Part shown: positions 1 through 7,750 of the stretch, one piece after another | How positions within the stretch are numbered: position 1 is the first letter of the stretch | How the letters are laid out: each line of letters opens with the position of its first letter | Assembly (NCBI GenBank): GCA_003165195.1 | Contig: PLSP01000077.1 | Coordinates: 63,491 to 96,262, forward strand | From: Candidatus Bathyarchaeota archaeon | GTDB taxonomy: Archaea > Thermoproteota > Bathyarchaeia > Bathyarchaeales > Bathycorpusculaceae | Direction of reading: 5' to 3' | DNA: 32,772 bases | Translations under genes and position numbers: made by a program | The notes under the pieces: model-generated | Told to the model about the DNA's origin: nothing | The model's input: only the letters and a program-made list of their open reading frames with translations | Databases searched by the model: none

Positions 1-24
1 TGGGTTCAAATCCCAGCGGGCCCG
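1..24 (+). tRNA. 3' end of a tRNA gene (truncated by window edge)
   Basis: The first bases give the T-arm 3' half and acceptor strand of a tRNA. TGGG, loop TTCAAAT and CCCAG form the T stem-loop (the first stem base lies outside), then CGGGCCC is the 3' acceptor strand and G24 the discriminator. The 5' acceptor strand would therefore be GGGCCCG. No CCA is encoded. A GGGCCCG acceptor with discriminator G would suit an archaeal tRNA-Arg, but the anticodon is outside the window, so identity is not established. A T-rich stretch (26-35) follows and could end transcription. Confidence 0.85.
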
Positions 25-47
25 CTTTTCTTTTTTCACCTGGCGTT

Positions 48-2435
48 TTAGCGATTTTTACGGTTTAGATGCCGGGTGAATTGGGACACTTTCTTTGCCA
101 ACTCGTAGACTAAGCTTGCGATGGCGATGGCAAACGCTGGAAAAACAGGCATTATGTACCAATAAATTTTTGTTTGTGCAAAACTGAAAACTATCAACAC
201 AATTGCAACCCATAGGAAAATCAAGGTATCTGATTTGAGGCCCTTGACGAAGGCGTTGAATGCGCACAGGCCAACCCCAAAAGGCAACAGAGCCAGCCAA
301 ACCCAGTTTTCGTTATGGGCTAAATAGTTAAAATAGAAGAGGTAGTTTGCGGAGTGCCCTTCAAGGACGCCGGTTGTGCGGGCAACGTCTGAGTAGATGA
401 AGTATCCTTGCCAAAACGGTGACCCAAAACTAACAGCCATGCTGATTAACCAGGGCAAGAAGACCAAAAATCCGACTGCCCAAAGAAGGGTAAAATGTTT
501 TTTGAAAAGAAACCGAATACTTCTCTTTGTCGTCAACAAATATGTAAAGACGATTAATGGAATGAGCAGGGCATCAATCTGCTTTGTCATCAATGCTAAA
601 CCAAAAAACAAGCCACTCAAAGCGGTGTATCGATTAGGCTTTTCTTTTTCCTCACTTATAACAAAAAAGTATATGCTAGCCACAACAAAGCATGTCAGAG
701 GGACGTCAGTCATGGCGTACCTTGCAAAAGTGTAGTATGTTACAAACGTGCCTAGAACTATCGCGGCTAGGAAACCTACGTATCGGTTGTAAAGTTTCCT
801 GCCCAAATAAAGGACAACGACTAAGGATAGAGCGCCGAATACAGCACTCCAGATTCTTGACGCAAAATTGGTAACCCCGAAGACTTGGTATGCAAAAGAC
901 ATTAGCCACATCAGAAGTGGCGGCTTACTCAGCATAAAATTTATAGCGCCGTCAGTCCAAGGGGTAAAGTAATCTCCCGTTCTAAACATGTGATATGCCC
1001 ATTGAGTATACGTTTGTTCATCGGCAGCCTGCAGAACCCCTTTTCCCAGATTAACAAAGAAAATAACCGAGAAAGCCAGAATTATCAAGACAAAAATGGC
1101 GTCGGCGTGGGATTTGAACCAAGAGTATTTTTCATTTGATTTGTCGATTGGTTCTGCGATTTGTTTAAGCTTTCTTGTATTGTAGAAGTATCGGACTACA
1201 GTAAAAATGGTCAGTGCACCTATGGCGAGTGTTATGGCGTCAAAGATAATGGTGGTTATTGGTATCGAATTGACAGGTTGTGAAAGTTGCGTTTGAGTCG
1301 TTGAATTATATAAGGCTAAAGCGTAGATGTTGCTGTCATCTGAACCGACATATAAAATGTCGTTTACGACAGCTGGAGAAGACTCTATGTTGTTGCCTGT
1401 TTGGTAACTCCATTCTCTGGCTCCTGTAGTAGCGTTAAAACAATAGATGTCATTGTCACGGGAGCTCACAAACACATTGCCGTCTGAGATTGCTGGAGAC
1501 GAGGTAACCCAGAATCCAGTTGAACTCTGCCAGATTTTACCGCCTGTTGAAGCGTTAAGACAATAAACGCTATTGTCCTGGGAGCCCACGTAAACGCATC
1601 CGTAAGCAACAGCCGGAGAAGAATCCACCTCATCTGCCGTCTGATACCTCCAAATTTGAGCGCCTGTGGTAGCATTCAAACCGTAAACGTAGCCGTCGTA
1701 TGAACCAACATAAAGGAAATCATCTTGAACAGCAGGTGAAGAGACAGTGGTTCTTATTTGGTGGCTCCATATCTGACTGCCTCTAGATGCGTTAATAGCG
1801 TAAACGTAGTCGTCGCCAGTGGAAATATAAACTACTCCACTTGAAACTGCAGGCGATGAATTTACTCTGGATAAAGTTGGGAAAACCCACATTATGCTTC
1901 CGTCTGTGGCATTGAGAGCGTAAACGTCCTGTTTTCCTGAACCTATGAAGACAACGCCATTCACGATTGCGGGTGATGACCGCACTTCTCCTCCAATATT
2001 TGTTCTCCACAAAGGCTGTCCCGTCATAATGTCAAAACAGTAAACGTAGCCGTCGTCTGCGCCAACATAGACACTGGCGTTAAAGATTGCTGGCGATGAC
2101 CACACTTCACTTCTGATTGCATATGCCCAGTATAATTTCCCGTTTGAGGCGTTGAGACAGTAAACTTCGCTGTCTCTGGAGCCGACAAAAACGTAGCCGT
2201 AAGCCACTGCGGGCGAAGACTGCACCATTCTTCCAGTTGTATAATTCCACAATAATTTGGCGGAATTCGCTGAGCCATTGTCGGCAATGTAGCCATTGTG
2301 GCTTGGGTCTTGGCGAAACATTGCCCAGTCTACGTTACTGGAACTGGTACTGCTGCATAGAACCGGCGGGACAAAGCATGATGAAATCAAAATAGTCGTT
2401 ATCAGGGTGATTAGCTGCCAGTTACGTTTTCGCAT
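48..2435 (-). CDS. PQQ-like beta-propeller fused to PMT/ArnT-type membrane glycosyltransferase
   Basis: A 795-residue protein with two halves. Residues 1-27 look like a signal peptide. Residues about 38-376 hold eight near-identical 40-residue blades, each with SSPA[VI] (serines at 73, 113, 153, 193, 232, 272, 312, 352), YVG, then a LNA[ST]xG turn and a W; this is the PQQ/BamB-like eight-bladed propeller pattern. After transmembrane segments near 392-416 and 444-462 comes a multi-pass region with ADEQTY (D472-E473), SKPPL near 503 and further membrane helices. That is the hallmark of GT39/GT83-type lipid-phosphosugar glycosyltransferases (PMT/ArnT), whose acidic pair in the first outer loop is catalytic. 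The propeller would face outside and carries many N-x-S/T sequons. The transferase half (about 350 residues) is shorter than typical ArnT. Start ATG follows AAGGAT; a TATA-like AACTTAAAT lies near 2458-2468. Inference: the propeller recognises the acceptor protein, glycan or cell wall. Substrate is unknown. Confidence 0.85.
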   Translation of the reverse strand: MRKRNWQLITLITTILISSCFVPPVLCSSTSSSNVDWAMFRQDPSHNGYIADNGSANSAKLLWNYTTGRMVQSSPAVAYGYVFVGSRDSEVYCLNASNGKLYWAYAIRSEVWSSPAIFNASVYVGADDGYVYCFDIMTGQPLWRTNIGGEVRSSPAIVNGVVFIGSGKQDVYALNATDGSIMWVFPTLSRVNSSPAVSSGVVYISTGDDYVYAINASRGSQIWSHQIRTTVSSPAVQDDFLYVGSYDGYVYGLNATTGAQIWRYQTADEVDSSPAVAYGCVYVGSQDNSVYCLNASTGGKIWQSSTGFWVTSSPAISDGNVFVSSRDNDIYCFNATTGAREWSYQTGNNIESSPAVVNDILYVGSDDSNIYALALYNSTTQTQLSQPVNSIPITTIIFDAITLAIGALTIFTVVRYFYNTRKLKQIAEPIDKSNEKYSWFKSHADAIFVLIILAFSVIFFVNLGKGVLQAADEQTYTQWAYHMFRTGDYFTPWTDGAINFMLSKPPLLMWLMSFAYQVFGVTNFASRIWSAVFGALSLVVVLYLGRKLYNRYVGFLAAIVLGTFVTYYTFARYAMTDVPLTCFVVASIYFFVISEEKEKPNRYTALSGLFFGLALMTKQIDALLIPLIVFTYLLTTKRSIRFLFKKHFTLLWAVGFLVFLPWLISMAVSFGSPFWQGYFIYSDVARTTGVLEGHSANYLFYFNYLAHNENWVWLALLPFGVGLCAFNAFVKGLKSDTLIFLWVAIVLIVFSFAQTKIYWYIMPVFPAFAIAIASLVYELAKKVSQFTRHLNRKNR

Positions 2436-2630
2436 TGCTATCCTTACAAGAAATCAGATTTAAGTTAACAATAATTAAACTTGTGGGCTTTCGATCGAAT
2501 GCCTCCTGCCTGTCAGCTTTTCCTGTTTTGCCCGCTTTCCAATGCCTTAGCTTTGTGGTTGTGCTGTTGTGACCACTAGTTCTCTTATAGTCGTTTAGCA
2601 ATTTCGTTATCCTGCAAGTAGTGTAGATGA

Positions 2631-2756
2631 ATGGTTAGCTGCCAAAATTGTGGTAAACATCTATCCAAACCAGATAGGAAAATTGAGAACAACTGTTTCT
2701 GTGTCGCATTGTATAATTGTAATGAGTGCGGTGCCAGCTTCAAAGTAGTTTACTAG
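2631..2756 (+). CDS. small zinc-ribbon protein (41 aa)
   Basis: A short ORF starting ATG at 2631 codes for 41 residues with SCQNCGK near the start and CFC plus CNECG near the end, i.e. two Cys-x2-Cys knuckles of the sort that bind one zinc ion. No clear Shine-Dalgarno site is seen; a TATA-like CTCTTATAG lies near 2581-2590. It ends 4 nt inside the 3' end of the opposing decayed gene. Function unknown; single zinc ribbons of this size are common in archaea as DNA, RNA or protein adaptors. The cysteine pattern is the main support, so the call is tentative. Confidence 0.5.
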   Translation: MVSCQNCGKHLSKPDRKIENNCFCVALYNCNECGASFKVVY

Positions 2757-3102
2757 TTTGCTTTAACGGGTTCTCTGGGGCGATAGATAACTACTGCCCC
2801 TTGCTCTTCTTTTAACGCTAAGTTGTGTTTCTTAGCGATGTTCTAAATCTGCTGTCTAGTTTCACTGTCAAGAACCGTTTTTATATGAACCTGATGTCTA
2901 ACCGAGTTGAGATCGTTAATTTCAGAAAGGCGTAAAGTTACCGCGTCTGACGTCATGGAGCTGTAGACTGTGGTAATTTCCTTTAAAAAAGAAATTGCTT
3001 CATCTCTCTTCACACTGCAAATCAGACATGTCTGTTGTCTGATGTTTCAATATAAGCTTTCTCCCACTTCCTTACCCGTACAACAACTGTACACTTGAAA
3101 GC
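2753..3102 (-). pseudogene. decayed gene, about 115 codons, with frameshift and in-frame TAG
   Basis: On the minus strand two overlapping frames read as one protein. The first frame (from about 3101) gives AFKCTVVVRVRKWEKAYIE and onward to DNRHV, then stops at TGA 3022-3024. The next frame continues CLICSVKRDEAISFLKEI and so on, with a well-formed helical/strand composition. It is interrupted by TAG at 2843-2845, after which NIAKKHNLALKEEQGAVVIY and RPREPVKAN finish at the stop 2753-2755. The TAG most simply derives from AAG (Lys). No ATG, GTG or TTG start is in place at the 5' end, where TGA sits just upstream. Two independent lesions plus a lost start indicate a dead gene rather than recoding. 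I do not recognise the family; a Cys-x2-Cys (CLIC) is present. Confidence 0.65.
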
Positions 3103-3136
3103 TCAAAAGATGGACACTCAGGAAATCTAACAAAGT

Positions 3137-4621
3137 TCAATTAAACAGATTTTTGACATATTTCAAAATGAGCTGCGGTTGATCAAGCGCCGTCTTTAAC
3201 GCCTTCCTTGGATTCTTAATGTGGTTAAGCAGCGATAATTTCTTGTACTCCTCAAGAGCACGAGCAGCTATATCTTTAACTTCCTGAGGTGTGAAGTCCC
3301 CCGTTGTAATCAAAGGCAAGCCTTTTGGCTGACGCGCAGCTGCAAACGAGTTCCATGTTAAATCCTGCCCAATGTAACCTTTTTCTTTGCATTCATCATA
3401 CAGCTTTGTTCCATATGAGGGCGTTGCCATGAATAGGTGCATACCCACATCGTAATCGCGCTTTAGTCTGAGTGCAAAATCAACTGTTTTCTGCATGTTC
3501 TCTTTTTTTTCGCCTGGAAAACCAATAATGTAGAAGCCGCCCGCTTTCAAACCGATTTTTCTGCAGTTTTTCGCCACTTCGACTACGCGGTTCAAGTCCA
3601 AGCTTTTGCATATCACATTGTCAAGGATTTGTTGGTCGCCTGATTCCACCCCGAAGAACACGCTCTGGCAACCTGACTTCTTCATTTTCTGCAGCAAATT
3701 CAGGTTTAAACAGTCAGCCCGGACGCCATTTGGTGTTTCCCACCCTATTTTTAATTTTTTCTCGATTAATCCATCGCAGATTGCTTCAAACCTTGCGAGA
3801 TCAAGGGTTAAGTTGTCATCTTCAAAGAAAACATTTTTGACATCATACTTTTCTACCACGTGTTTTATGTGGTTTAGCACATAGCTTGATGAATGGGCTC
3901 TAAATTCTCTGCCCATATGCAAGTGGACCGCGCAGAAACAGCAGTTAAATGGGCATCCTCGGCTTGTAACCATGGATATTGCCCTGCTACGAAAGCTGCG
4001 GTAGCCTATCTTTTTGGGGCTCAAATACTTCTCCATATCCACGAGTTCGTAGGCTGGATAAGGGAGCTCATCGAGGTTCTTAATTAAAGGTCTCGGAGGG
4101 TTCACATTAACTTCCCCGTTTTTACGGTAGGCGATACCTAAGACTTCATTTAGCTCTTCTTTGCCTTCAAACGCCTTGGCGACATCGACCATCGTGTATT
4201 CGCCTTCACCGCATACAACAATATCCACGTTTTCTACTTCTTCAAGAAACATTTTTGGAACAATAGAGACGTGAGGTCCACCTACAACCGTCAAGATGTT
4301 TGGATCAACTTGTTTAACTAAACTGCTTATTTGCACTGAATTACCTATTTGAGAAGTAAACGGTCCAGCAATGCCGACAATGCCTGGTTTGCGTTGGGTG
4401 ATCTCTTGTTTTATTTGTTCAAGGGACAAACCTACGTTTATGACTTCCCCATTCCTCTGAAAAGAGGAGTCGCCACCCAGGAAAGCATCTAAAATTTCAG
4501 CGGTGTACCCTGCATTTGTTAGGGTTGCGGCGATGTGCATTAAGCCCAAAGGTAAATTGCCTGCTGGCGGTTCGGAGCCTTGATAAAATGTCTGTGGCGG
4601 ATTGATAAGGAGTACTTTCAT
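3137..4621 (-). CDS. B12-binding domain radical SAM protein
   Basis: A 494-residue class B-type radical SAM enzyme. Residues 1-150 form a cobalamin-binding-like Rossmann domain (MKVLLINPP start, VVGGPHVS at 112-119, CGEGEYT at 137-143). The radical SAM core follows with RGCPFNCCFC at 221-230: C223-x3-C227-x2-C230 holds the [4Fe-4S] cluster that cleaves S-adenosylmethionine. Later motifs (FFEDDN, NGVRAD, FGVESGDQ, GFYIIGFPGE) match the TIM-barrel strands of this family. Members modify lipids, hopanoids, tetrapyrroles, antibiotics or tRNA; nothing here fixes the substrate. It stands alone; a TATA element at 4659-4668 (minus strand CTTTAAATAT) is about 38 nt upstream of ATG. Confidence 0.93.
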   Translation of the reverse strand: MKVLLINPPQTFYQGSEPPAGNLPLGLMHIAATLTNAGYTAEILDAFLGGDSSFQRNGEVINVGLSLEQIKQEITQRKPGIVGIAGPFTSQIGNSVQISSLVKQVDPNILTVVGGPHVSIVPKMFLEEVENVDIVVCGEGEYTMVDVAKAFEGKEELNEVLGIAYRKNGEVNVNPPRPLIKNLDELPYPAYELVDMEKYLSPKKIGYRSFRSRAISMVTSRGCPFNCCFCAVHLHMGREFRAHSSSYVLNHIKHVVEKYDVKNVFFEDDNLTLDLARFEAICDGLIEKKLKIGWETPNGVRADCLNLNLLQKMKKSGCQSVFFGVESGDQQILDNVICKSLDLNRVVEVAKNCRKIGLKAGGFYIIGFPGEKKENMQKTVDFALRLKRDYDVGMHLFMATPSYGTKLYDECKEKGYIGQDLTWNSFAAARQPKGLPLITTGDFTPQEVKDIAARALEEYKKLSLLNHIKNPRKALKTALDQPQLILKYVKNLFN

Positions 4622-4658
4622 TTATTTTACCTAATAACCAAAAATTGACAGATTAGTG

Positions 4659-4668
4659 ATATTTAAAG
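4659..4668 (-). promoter_or_regulatory. TATA box for the radical SAM gene
   Basis: The minus strand reads CTTTAAATAT in an AT-rich setting, about 38 nt before the ATG at 4621, a suitable distance for an archaeal promoter with a short leader. No operator-like palindrome is visible beside it. Confidence 0.5.
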
Positions 4669-4839
4669 CAATTTATGATCAAGCCACGCGTTTGTTTCCA
4701 TTCGTGGTAAGCAGTCAGCCCTGCTTCCGAACATATTAGTTTCCGTGTTACTGCTACGCTACAATCACATAAGTTTATGAGCGGTTATTCGGCACTTATG
4801 TTGATTACTTTTCAGTAGTTTACTAAGGAGGTGATGTTT

Positions 4840-5157
4840 TTGAGTATGCGACAGGAAGGAAAGAAGGGCAAGATGACTGTTGCTGAAGCAGGCAGAAAAG
4901 GCGGAGAAAAAACGGCCCAAACTCACGGACGAGACTTCTACGAGCAAATTGGACGTAAGGGCGGCGAAAAGGTTTCTTCTGAACGAGGTCCCGAATTTTA
5001 CAGTGAGATAGGCAGCAAAGGCGGTTCAGAGCGAGCTAAGCAGCATGAAGGCACATCTGAGGCAATGGGGAAAACAAGCTTAGAAGAGGCGGGTCACCGA
5101 GGCGGACAGAGAGTCCGAAAACTGATCCAAGCCGGCAAAGAGCACGAAGAAGAATAA
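4840..5157 (+). CDS. KGG-repeat stress protein (Em/GsiB-like), four repeats
   Basis: A small, hydrophilic protein (105 aa) built from four repeats of about 20 residues: AGRKGGEKT, IGRKGGEKV, IGSKGGSER, AGHRGGQRV. This is the KGG motif family shared by Bacillus GsiB and plant group-1 LEA (Em) proteins, which accumulate in desiccation, salt or general stress and are largely unstructured. The start is chosen as TTG at 4840. The perfect ribosome site AAGGAGGTGA (4825-4834) overlaps the GTG 4831 and ATG 4834 alternatives, so those cannot be used with it. The next in-frame ATG is 4846. A paralogue with the same layout follows 78 bp downstream. Regulation is not visible beyond a weak TATA-like AAGTTTATG near 4771-4779. 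Confidence 0.88.
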   Translation: MSMRQEGKKGKMTVAEAGRKGGEKTAQTHGRDFYEQIGRKGGEKVSSERGPEFYSEIGSKGGSERAKQHEGTSEAMGKTSLEEAGHRGGQRVRKLIQAGKEHEEE

Positions 5158-5235
5158 ACCCTCTTTATTAGAGGTTAATTGTTTTTCTTTTAATGAGCAT
5201 CAATTTTATCATTTATTTTAGCGGAGGTGAATGTT

Positions 5236-5424
5236 TTGGCTGAACGAAAGGGTAAGATGACAGTTGAAGAGGCTGGAAGGAAAGGTGGTCTCAGAACTTC
5301 CGAAAATCACGGAGAAAAATTCTACAGTGAAATAGGACGCAAAGGTGGAAAGATCGGCGGACCTAAAGTTGGTCAAAGAGTACGCAAACTTATTCAAGAG
5401 GGAAAGGCGTACGAAGACGAGTAA
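5236..5424 (+). CDS. KGG-repeat stress protein, short paralogue
   Basis: A 62-residue paralogue of the preceding protein with AGRKGGLRT, IGRKGGKIG and the shared C-terminal GQRVRKLIQ ending. It looks like the upstream gene with the middle repeats deleted. The start is TTG 5236 for the same reason as its neighbour: GGAGGTGA (5223-5230) overlaps the GTG at 5227. The conserved N-terminal KGKMTVEEAGRKGG lines up exactly with the first paralogue, confirming frame. It is probably co-expressed with its neighbour, although about 75 bp of AT-rich DNA between them could hold its own promoter. Confidence 0.85.
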   Translation: MAERKGKMTVEEAGRKGGLRTSENHGEKFYSEIGRKGGKIGGPKVGQRVRKLIQEGKAYEDE

Positions 5425-5766
5425 ATTAGCCGTTTGATTTTAGGTCGTCTTCTAAACCGTTTTTTATTGCGTTTGTTTTTTCAATGTGAGCCACAATTCC
5501 CTTTTAATGATGAAAAAGGGCTTGTCTGACAGTTTTTTGCTGTTGCTGCCTATAAGACGACAATATAGGTTTAGAAACTTTGTTTGATCTAGAACTTGAG
5601 AAAAACAGGTTGTATTTTCAGAAAAGAACGTTGTAACTTGGTTTTTATTATTCGAATCGGTTTTTTAACCATGATTTTCATGGTTAAGTACAATTTTCTC
5701 AACGGTAGGGCACGATTCTTTTTCTTAGGGTAAGGTTGAAATAATTTTAAACTGTATATTGTTTTT
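5425..5766. other. 342-bp gene-free region with hairpins
   Basis: No convincing ORF is seen. T-runs at 5459-5481 probably terminate the KGG genes. A hairpin CCCTTTT/AAAAGGG (5499-5505 with 5514-5520) follows. A perfect 10-bp inverted repeat lies at 5665-5687 (listed separately). TTTTAAA at 5745-5751 and TATATT at 5755-5760 are TATA candidates for the flavodoxin gene, whose message would have almost no leader. Confidence 0.5.
5665..5687. promoter_or_regulatory. perfect 10-bp inverted repeat upstream of flavodoxin gene
   Basis: TTAACCATGA, a 3-nt TTT spacer, then TCATGGTTAA gives a perfect 23-nt inverted repeat about 80 nt before the flavodoxin start. It could be an operator for a dimeric regulator or an RNA hairpin; it is not followed by a T-run, which argues against a terminator for plus-strand transcription. 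Confidence 0.5.
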
Positions 5767-6210
5767 ATGAAGAAAATATTGGTTCTCTATTATAGCCGAA
5801 CCGGTAACACTGAAAGGATGGCCAATGCAGTAGCTAAAGGAGCGAAAATCAACGACAACATAGCTGTGGAATTAAACTTCCACGTTGAACCACAAGACCT
5901 GAGTTCCTTTGACGCCATAATCATCGGAGCCCCCACATACCATCATGAGATGCCGGTTGACTTCAAAAACCTCTTTGAGGAAGCCGCAGTAGCTGGCATA
6001 AGTTTGAAGGGCAAAGAGGGTGCAACATTTGGTTCGTATGGGTGGAGCGGTGAAGCGCCTAAACTTATTTTGGAAATCATGAAAAACAAGTTTCAGATGC
6101 AAGTTACCGAGCCCCCGCTACTTGCGAATTATCTGCCGAACGAAAAAACACTTAGTGCCTGCGAAGAACTCGGGAAAAAAGTTGCCGAAAACTTATTGAA
6201 CCCCCCTTAA
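5767..6210 (+). CDS. flavodoxin family protein
   Basis: A 147-residue FMN-binding flavodoxin fold. YYSRTGNTERMA near residues 8-19 is the phosphate-binding loop. GAPTYHHEMP and FGSYGWSGEAP are the two loops that clasp the isoalloxazine ring; the GSYGWSG form resembles the flavodoxin domain of flavodiiron proteins. It likely carries one or two electrons between ferredoxin-like donors and reductases in the cytoplasm. It is followed after 22 bp by a ferritin-like gene with its own ribosome site (GGAG), so the two form a likely operon. Little or no leader is expected given the TATA-like sequence only 16-22 nt before ATG. Confidence 0.9.
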   Translation: MKKILVLYYSRTGNTERMANAVAKGAKINDNIAVELNFHVEPQDLSSFDAIIIGAPTYHHEMPVDFKNLFEEAAVAGISLKGKEGATFGSYGWSGEAPKLILEIMKNKFQMQVTEPPLLANYLPNEKTLSACEELGKKVAENLLNPP

Positions 6211-6232
6211 CATTAACCAAACGGAGAAATTT

Positions 6233-6715
6233 ATGCAGCAACCTGACAAAACCCTAATTGATTTTCTAAAAAATCAGGTGACAGTTGAAAAATCAATTGT
6301 GGCTTCGCTTGAAAAGCCGGTCCTTAGCCTGAAAAACCCGGTCGTTAAGGGTGTCCTGAGAGGAGTCTCGCTTGATTCTATTAAGCATGCGGATCTTTAT
6401 TTGGCATCCATAACACTTCTTACAAACGCTTCCACAGCTTTAAAGCAGGAGAATCTTGACGAGCAAAAAGCTCTCATTGAGAAGCACATCGAAATTGAAT
6501 CAAAACTGATAGTAAAACTTGAAGAAATGATTCCCAAAATCGAAAACAAGAAAGTTGTGTTCCTTTTAAACGCCATATTATCTGACGAAAGAAGGCACCA
6601 TGAAATGCTAAAAATGATGTTAGAAATCGTTGTTAAAGGAGAAACTATCACTGAAGAAGATTGGTGGAAGCTTCTCTACGAAGATGTACCGTTTCATGGA
6701 ACACCTGGCGGGTAA
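6233..6715 (+). CDS. ferritin-like / rubrerythrin-type helical protein
   Basis: A 160-residue all-helical protein. Acidic/histidine motifs are spaced as in diiron ferritin-like bundles: E19 in helix 1, H52 in helix 2, HIEIE at 85-89, and SDERRHHE at 117-124 (E-R-R-H-H-E). No rubredoxin domain is attached. The likely role is iron binding with peroxide or oxygen consumption, fitting the upstream flavodoxin as electron donor. The exact ligand set cannot be fixed by eye, so an iron-free structural role is possible. GGAG precedes the ATG at good spacing. Its stop lies only 4 nt from the end of the convergent regulator gene. Confidence 0.75.
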   Translation: MQQPDKTLIDFLKNQVTVEKSIVASLEKPVLSLKNPVVKGVLRGVSLDSIKHADLYLASITLLTNASTALKQENLDEQKALIEKHIEIESKLIVKLEEMIPKIENKKVVFLLNAILSDERRHHEMLKMMLEIVVKGETITEEDWWKLLYEDVPFHGTPGG

Positions 6716-6719
6716 AAGC

Positions 6720-7667
6720 TCAAGAGTTAACGTTGTTCTGCATGACTTGCTCTGAAGAGCTCCATGTGTCTTCAACGATTTTCTCAAGCTCCTGTAACAC
6801 TGATGCTAGCATTTCGCCTTTGCAGGTTAAACCGTAAGCCTTTGGTGTTCTTCTGATGAAAATCAGTTTTTTACCCTTTAACCCTCTTAGGTACTTGTAG
6901 GTTCTCCTCATTGAGAGCTCAGTTTCTTTTGCGAGTTTTCCTGCGGAGATGCCGTCTGAAGGGATCGAGTCATAAACTTTCTTTTCTGTTTCTGTGAAGC
7001 TTTCCTTGTTTGGGTCTCTCTTGGACTTAAAGAAGAAAATATAATCTCTTTCTTCAGGAGTTTCTATTAATCCGACTGAGCGTAAACGCTTCAGGATTCG
7101 TGAAGCAATTTTGGGAGATATTAGCGCTTCTATGTTCTCAAAGGTTTTTGGTCCTGACAGTAAATATTGCAGGACGGTTTCTTCATAGCATTCTGAGTGG
7201 GCGGGTAGCATGTCGGCGAACTCTGGGAAAGTATCCAGCAGCTCGGTTAGGCGACCGCCAAAAGTTGTTGCGTAGTATTCATCTCTCGCTTCGGTTGCAA
7301 GCCCTACGGCCATTAATGGGCCGAGATACTCTTCGCTGATGGTGTCTTGACTGTGGTTGTGCCCAGATCTCTTTAGTTCCTGTTGAAGTTGGCTTACCGA
7401 GTATCTGCCCTTTCCGATTGCCTGCAGGATGTGGAGTCTAGTTTCGTTTTTTAGGACATTGAAAAGTTCTTTTATGTAGTTCGGGTTATCCATGGTTCCC
7501 CGAAGCTTTCTTAGCTCATTTTTTAATTTGTATGTTTGGCATCGGTTTATGCATTGCAGAGGTGTTATTGGGGCGCAGTTTCTGCATTCTGCGTCAAGTT
7601 TTCTTAACATTTCAACTAAGTCGCAGTTATTTTCCGTTTTTCGGGTTGATATTAGGACATTTCCCAT
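6720..7667 (-). CDS. winged-helix (ArsR-like) transcriptional regulator with N-terminal Cys cluster
   Basis: A 315-residue regulator. Residues 28-50 carry CRNC and two later cysteines (LQCINRC), which could bind a metal or Fe-S cluster or sense redox state. Residues about 66-135 form an ArsR-type winged helix (ELFNVLKNETRLHILQAIG and a VSQLQQEL recognition region). A second winged-helix-like segment occupies about 180-205 (ISPKIASRILKRLRSVGLI) and a third is at 230-275 (SAGKLAKETELSMRRTYKYL). ATG 7667 has a good AAGGGAGAG ribosome site. It is divergent from another HTH gene across the twin palindromes at 7754-7786 and convergent with the flavodoxin/ferritin-like pair, so it may control this oxidative-stress block. 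Its target is not known. Confidence 0.8.
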   Translation of the reverse strand: MGNVLISTRKTENNCDLVEMLRKLDAECRNCAPITPLQCINRCQTYKLKNELRKLRGTMDNPNYIKELFNVLKNETRLHILQAIGKGRYSVSQLQQELKRSGHNHSQDTISEEYLGPLMAVGLATEARDEYYATTFGGRLTELLDTFPEFADMLPAHSECYEETVLQYLLSGPKTFENIEALISPKIASRILKRLRSVGLIETPEERDYIFFFKSKRDPNKESFTETEKKVYDSIPSDGISAGKLAKETELSMRRTYKYLRGLKGKKLIFIRRTPKAYGLTCKGEMLASVLQELEKIVEDTWSSSEQVMQNNVNS

Positions 7668-7750
7668 TTTTCTCTCCCTTCCAAGCGTGAATTATGCCGG
7701 GGATGGTTGCAGGGGATTGATGTAGATTACTGTGTCGTGTTTGGTAACCC

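Noticed and set aside
397-735. 112-codon plus-strand frame inside the glycosyltransferase gene
   Set aside because: It is the shadow of a clear membrane protein on the other strand, with no ribosome site and no domain.
2843-2845. TAG read as pyrrolysine
   Set aside because: The same gene also has a frameshift and no start codon, and the window has no pyl genes; the peroxiredoxin stop is TAA, so there is no consistent recoding.
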